Source: Apteryx mantelli | Taxonomy: Eukaryota > Chordata > Aves > Apterygiformes > Apterygidae | Length of the DNA stretch: 64,000 bases | Assembly: GCF_036417845.1 (NCBI RefSeq) | Contig: NC_089978.1 | Location: 134,596,288 to 134,660,287, forward strand | Direction: 5' to 3' | Part shown: positions 57,690 to 64,000 of the stretch, in pieces | How positions within the stretch are numbered: position 1 is the first letter of the stretch | How the letters are laid out: each line of letters starts with the position of its first letter | Notes under the pieces: generated by a model | The model's input: only the letters and a program-made list of their open reading frames with translations | The model's database searches: none | Told to the model about the DNA's origin: nothing | Program-made: the position numbers and the translations under genes

Positions 57690-57935
57690 TATTTGTGCAA
57701 AAGTTTAAGGCAGCCCCCAAAAGCTCCCCTGACCCCTCTTCTGGCCCCTCCCAGGTTACATTTGGGATGCCTCAAATGAGGCACAGGATCCTTCAATCTC
57801 CCTGCAACCACCAGCTGCATCGCTGCAGCATATAAGCCATCCCCCATGGCCTTTAAGAAAAGGTCGTAACCTCAGCTGGGACTAAATTTAGCTGCCTGCC
57901 CCTTGGCAGCACCGGGAATAGCAGCGGGATAAGGA
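57690..57935. promoter_or_regulatory. Candidate muscle-type enhancer module upstream of GAPDH
   Basis: A perfect MEF2 site CTAAATTTAG (57882-57891) has a CAGCTG E-box nine bases upstream (57873-57878). A second CAGCTG lies near 57,811, a NF1-like TTGGCAGC near 57,902 and a GATA-type GGATAAGG near 57,927. It lies about 1.6 kb before the GAPDH transcription start and 1.8 kb after the natriuretic peptide stop. The grouping suggests muscle/heart regulation; which gene it serves is inference. Confidence 0.4.
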
Positions 57936-58249
57936 GTGTTGGATTACGTCTGAGCTGGGTGACCCATCTCCAGACCCCCCCTGGTATCTGCTTTGCTCCC
58001 CCAGCCCACTCCATCCTTCCCATCCTTGGGGATCCCACTCTGCTGACCCTAAAGCCCTGCCCAACTGAGCTACAAGGGGGGAAGGTTTCAGCCCTCTGCA
58101 TTGCACTATCTGGGCCCAGCTCCACATCTCCCGTATTCCCACACGCTCCTCTCCCTGGATGCCTAAGCTGGGCGCATGTTCTCTATGCTCAGAGCTTCCC
58201 TCCCCAGGGAACAGCTGCTTTCAGACGTGCTCTAGGTCTCAATGCAGAG

Positions 58250-59582
58250 CCGGCAGGATCCCAGCCTTGCCTGGGAGCAGCTGGTGCAGGGGAGCTGGCC
58301 AGCATGCAGGGCAGTGACGGCCATCACGCGAGGAGCACTCCCACCTCGCCTGGGCCCCCACACCCAGCCCAGGCCCTGGCCGGTCCCCAGCCAATGAACG
58401 CGCCCCAGCAGCATGGATGCAAGCCGGCAGCGCAGGGCGGTAGGCAGGATTTCCGCAGTCACGTCCCACGGGTAGCAGCCTCCCCTGTTCCTTATTAACA
58501 TGGTGCTCACGCCGCTCAGCGCAGCCTATCGGGGCCTTGGCCAGCAGTCGGGGGAGGCCGGGTGGGCCGGCGCCTTCAGAGCACGCCTGGCTAGCGCGGT
58601 TCAGGGCAGCTCAGGGCCAGGCAAGGCCAGGTGCCCTAGCAGTGCAGGGGTGAAGCAGCAGCCCCCGAGAGCAGGCCAAGGGCCGCAGGGCCCTGCTTCC
58701 CCCAGCGAGGTGCAGGGAGAGGGGTCTGGGCCAGGGAATCTGCTGTGCCCTCGGGATGGCCCCGGCAACAGCACGGCCCTTCCCACCCCCACCGGGTCTG
58801 GGGGTGTGAGGTGGGTGTGGGGAGTGGTGCAGGCTGCAACCTCCCCCCCATTGCCGTGCTGCCAGGGAAAGCAGCAGGCGCTATCTCCCCCGGCAGCTGG
58901 GCAAGGCCTGGGCACGCACAGCCACGTGCCTGGGGGGAAGCAGCCCCTTGCTAGCAAGAGGCAGAGCCTAACACCAGGCTCCTTTCTAAACTCCCCAAAC
59001 AGGGGGCTGCAGCCACATGGCCTCCCTTCACCTCCAGGCAGGGCCTGGCTGGGGGCAGCTTGCTACCACAGGCAGGCCGCTGCGAGAGGAGGTGCATGCG
59101 CCCTCCCAGGGGGACACCGGGGCCCCGAGCATGGGTGTATGGTGCCGGGCACACCCACACACCCCTACAACCCCACTTTCCTCTGGGGCCAGGCATCTCC
59201 TGGCCTCCCTCCCCCCCATACTGCACAGTGCAGGGGTCCCTCAACGCAGCAAGGCCAAGGCATGGCAGGACCAGGCACCTTCCCCACTACGCCCCCCCCC
59301 AGTAGCACTGCGCCCCCCCCCCACCGCAGCTGAGCCCCACCGCAGCCCCGGGCCCCGAGAAGAGCAGCGGGGGGCAGCAGGTGTGGGGGGGAACCTTGGC
59401 CCGCGGAGGCGCCGCGCCGCAGCCCCCAGGCGCATGTAGCCCGGCCCGGCCCCCGCGCTCCCATTCGGCGCCGGCCCGACGGGGCGGGCCCCGCCATTTC
59501 CCCCCCGCGCCGCTATAAAGGGCGGCGGCGCGGCGCGGCGTCACCTTTTCACTGCGCGCCAGGGCCGGCTCGGAGGCAGCAG
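58250..59582 (+). promoter_or_regulatory. GAPDH: GAPDH promoter, CpG island and non-coding exon 1
   Basis: GC content climbs strongly from about 58.3 kb. The core promoter has a GC box (ggggcgggcc, 59481-59490) and a TATA box TATAAA (59514-59519). Transcription should start near 59,545, giving a short non-coding exon 1 that ends at 59582 (gcagcag|gtaaga). The CpG-rich sequence continues through intron 1. Confidence 0.85.
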
Positions 59583-59950
59583 GTAAGAGGGCTGGGGGGC
59601 GGTGGGGGGTCCCCTCTCCTGCGCGGTGTGGGAGTGGGGGGCGGTGGGGCGCCGCCGTACCGCAGCGGGTGGGGTGGGGTGGGGTGGAACCGCGTGGCGG
59701 CCGGGCGCCCCCGGGCACAAAGGCGGCAAGATGGAGGCGGCGGGGCTGGCGGCGGGGGGCGAGATCCGACCCCCGCAGGGCCTGGTGGCCCGTTTCTGCC
59801 GGCCTTTGGGGAAAAGCTGCCCTGCAAGGCCGGGCGCGGCCGGGCGCGGCGCCCGTGGGCGGGGGCTGGAGGGCGGCCGCGCCCCGTCGGGCTCCCCGCG
59901 GGGTGTCTCAGCGCTGTTCTCTGCCCGTAGGAACATCCCTGAGAGGCGAG

Positions 59951-63384
<3,434 letters not shown>

Positions 63385-63594
63385 GCCAAATACACAAGAC
63401 CCCCTGCTGCCTAGGGAAGCAGGACTCTCCTTTGCTAGAGACCCTGCCCTTTTCACCACCACCTAGCTCTGCAGCCTGCAGTGAGAGGCCAGTTCTGTTC
63501 CCTTCTGCCTCCCCCACTCCTCCAACTTGCCCCTGAGCCTGGGGGAGATGGTGAGGCTGATAGAAACTGATCTGTTTCTATACCACCTTGCATC

Positions 63595-63600
63595 AATAAA
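63595..63600 (+). terminator. GAPDH: Polyadenylation signal of GAPDH
   Basis: AATAAA in catcaataaagtg, 211 bases after the stop codon, followed by a TG-rich element (ttgtctgtctgtc), so the transcript should end near 63,620. Confidence 0.92.
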
Positions 63601-63624
63601 GTGATCACCATCTGAAATACCTTG

Positions 63625-64000
63625 TCTGTCTGTCAGTGGGAAAATAGGGGAAGGTGGGGGAAAATCAGCAAATGGGTGCCTGCTTTAAGATGGGACCCTA
63701 CCAGCCTGGCTGTGACTGTTGGGCCAGCTATTCCATGCACTAAGCAATGTTCTGTGCCCAGTGCTATACTGATAGCGTGTTAAGACTGAAAATCCAGGCA
63801 GCACAGGCATGGGGAATGCCACAAGAGATGTTTGGACAACTTTAGTCATGCATAGGCATGGAGCAGTCCTGGGATACAAGATCTGATGATGGTAAGTGCC
63901 CAGCTCCACTGAGTGCAGGGCTGCAGTAAGTGGAGCTGTGGTATGTAGACTAGTGAGTTACCTGTGCTTGCTGCGAGTTGAGACTCCTGCCCTTGAGCCA
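63625..64000. other. Flank downstream of GAPDH
   Basis: There is no exon or repeat I can identify. In other vertebrates IFFO1 lies beyond GAPDH in the opposite direction; nothing of its coding sequence is visible within the window. Confidence 0.5.

Noticed and set aside
57828-57834. TATA-like ATATAAG upstream of GAPDH
   Set aside because: There is no downstream exon or leader sequence, and the real GAPDH TATA box is at 59514-59519.
58500-59333. Plus-strand ORF of 277 residues upstream of GAPDH
   Set aside because: It sits in GC-rich promoter sequence where stops are rare. The composition (Gly, Pro, Ala, Arg, Ser) is that of a chance frame and it shows no domain.

Overview
The window is vertebrate nuclear DNA, almost certainly from a bird. 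It carries introns, CpG-island promoters, CR1 LINEs with the typical avian ATTCTGTG 3' end, and a short avian-type retroviral LTR. Four genes of the conserved block homologous to human 12p13 are recognisable in the expected order and orientation: VAMP1 (-), MRPL51 (-), NCAPD2 (+) and GAPDH (+). The species cannot be named from the sequence.

Layout. 1-12.8 kb is gene-free. It holds a long purine-rich stretch, a nearly full-length CR1 (copy 1, + strand, 4.9-9.1 kb) and a 500-bp solo LTR with a 4-bp target duplication. 12.8-18.6 kb holds the VAMP1 locus on the minus strand. Its splice sites are intact, but two coding exons carry frameshifts and several normally invariant residues are changed, so it reads as a pseudogene or a locus with errors. 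A second CR1 (copy 2, minus strand) sits in its second intron. It is nearly identical to copy 1, inverted, and keeps a 977-codon ORF2. 21.4-22.1 kb is MRPL51 (3 exons, 129 aa), which shares a CpG-rich bidirectional promoter with NCAPD2. NCAPD2 spans 22.4-48.1 kb as 31 coding exons that join to exactly 1402 codons plus stop. Its intron 21 holds a 1.2-kb C-rich minisatellite, and intron 25 is a GC-AG intron. 59.5-63.6 kb is a complete GAPDH gene (one non-coding and 11 coding exons, 333 aa) with a TATA box.

The main discovery lies in the 11-kb NCAPD2-GAPDH interval. At 54.0-56.1 kb there is a two-exon gene for a C-type-like natriuretic peptide. It has a TATA box, a signal-peptide exon ending in phase 0, and a second exon ending in a 17-residue Cys-ring directly before the stop codon. 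The leader exon is too short to stand out as an open reading frame. The gene is absent from the equivalent mammalian interval and may correspond to the bird/reptile renal natriuretic peptide or CNP paralogue.

Functionally the genes are unrelated neighbours: synaptic vesicle fusion (VAMP1), mitochondrial translation (MRPL51), mitotic chromosome condensation (NCAPD2), a secreted hormone (natriuretic peptide) and glycolysis (GAPDH). The only clear regulatory sharing is the MRPL51/NCAPD2 bidirectional promoter.
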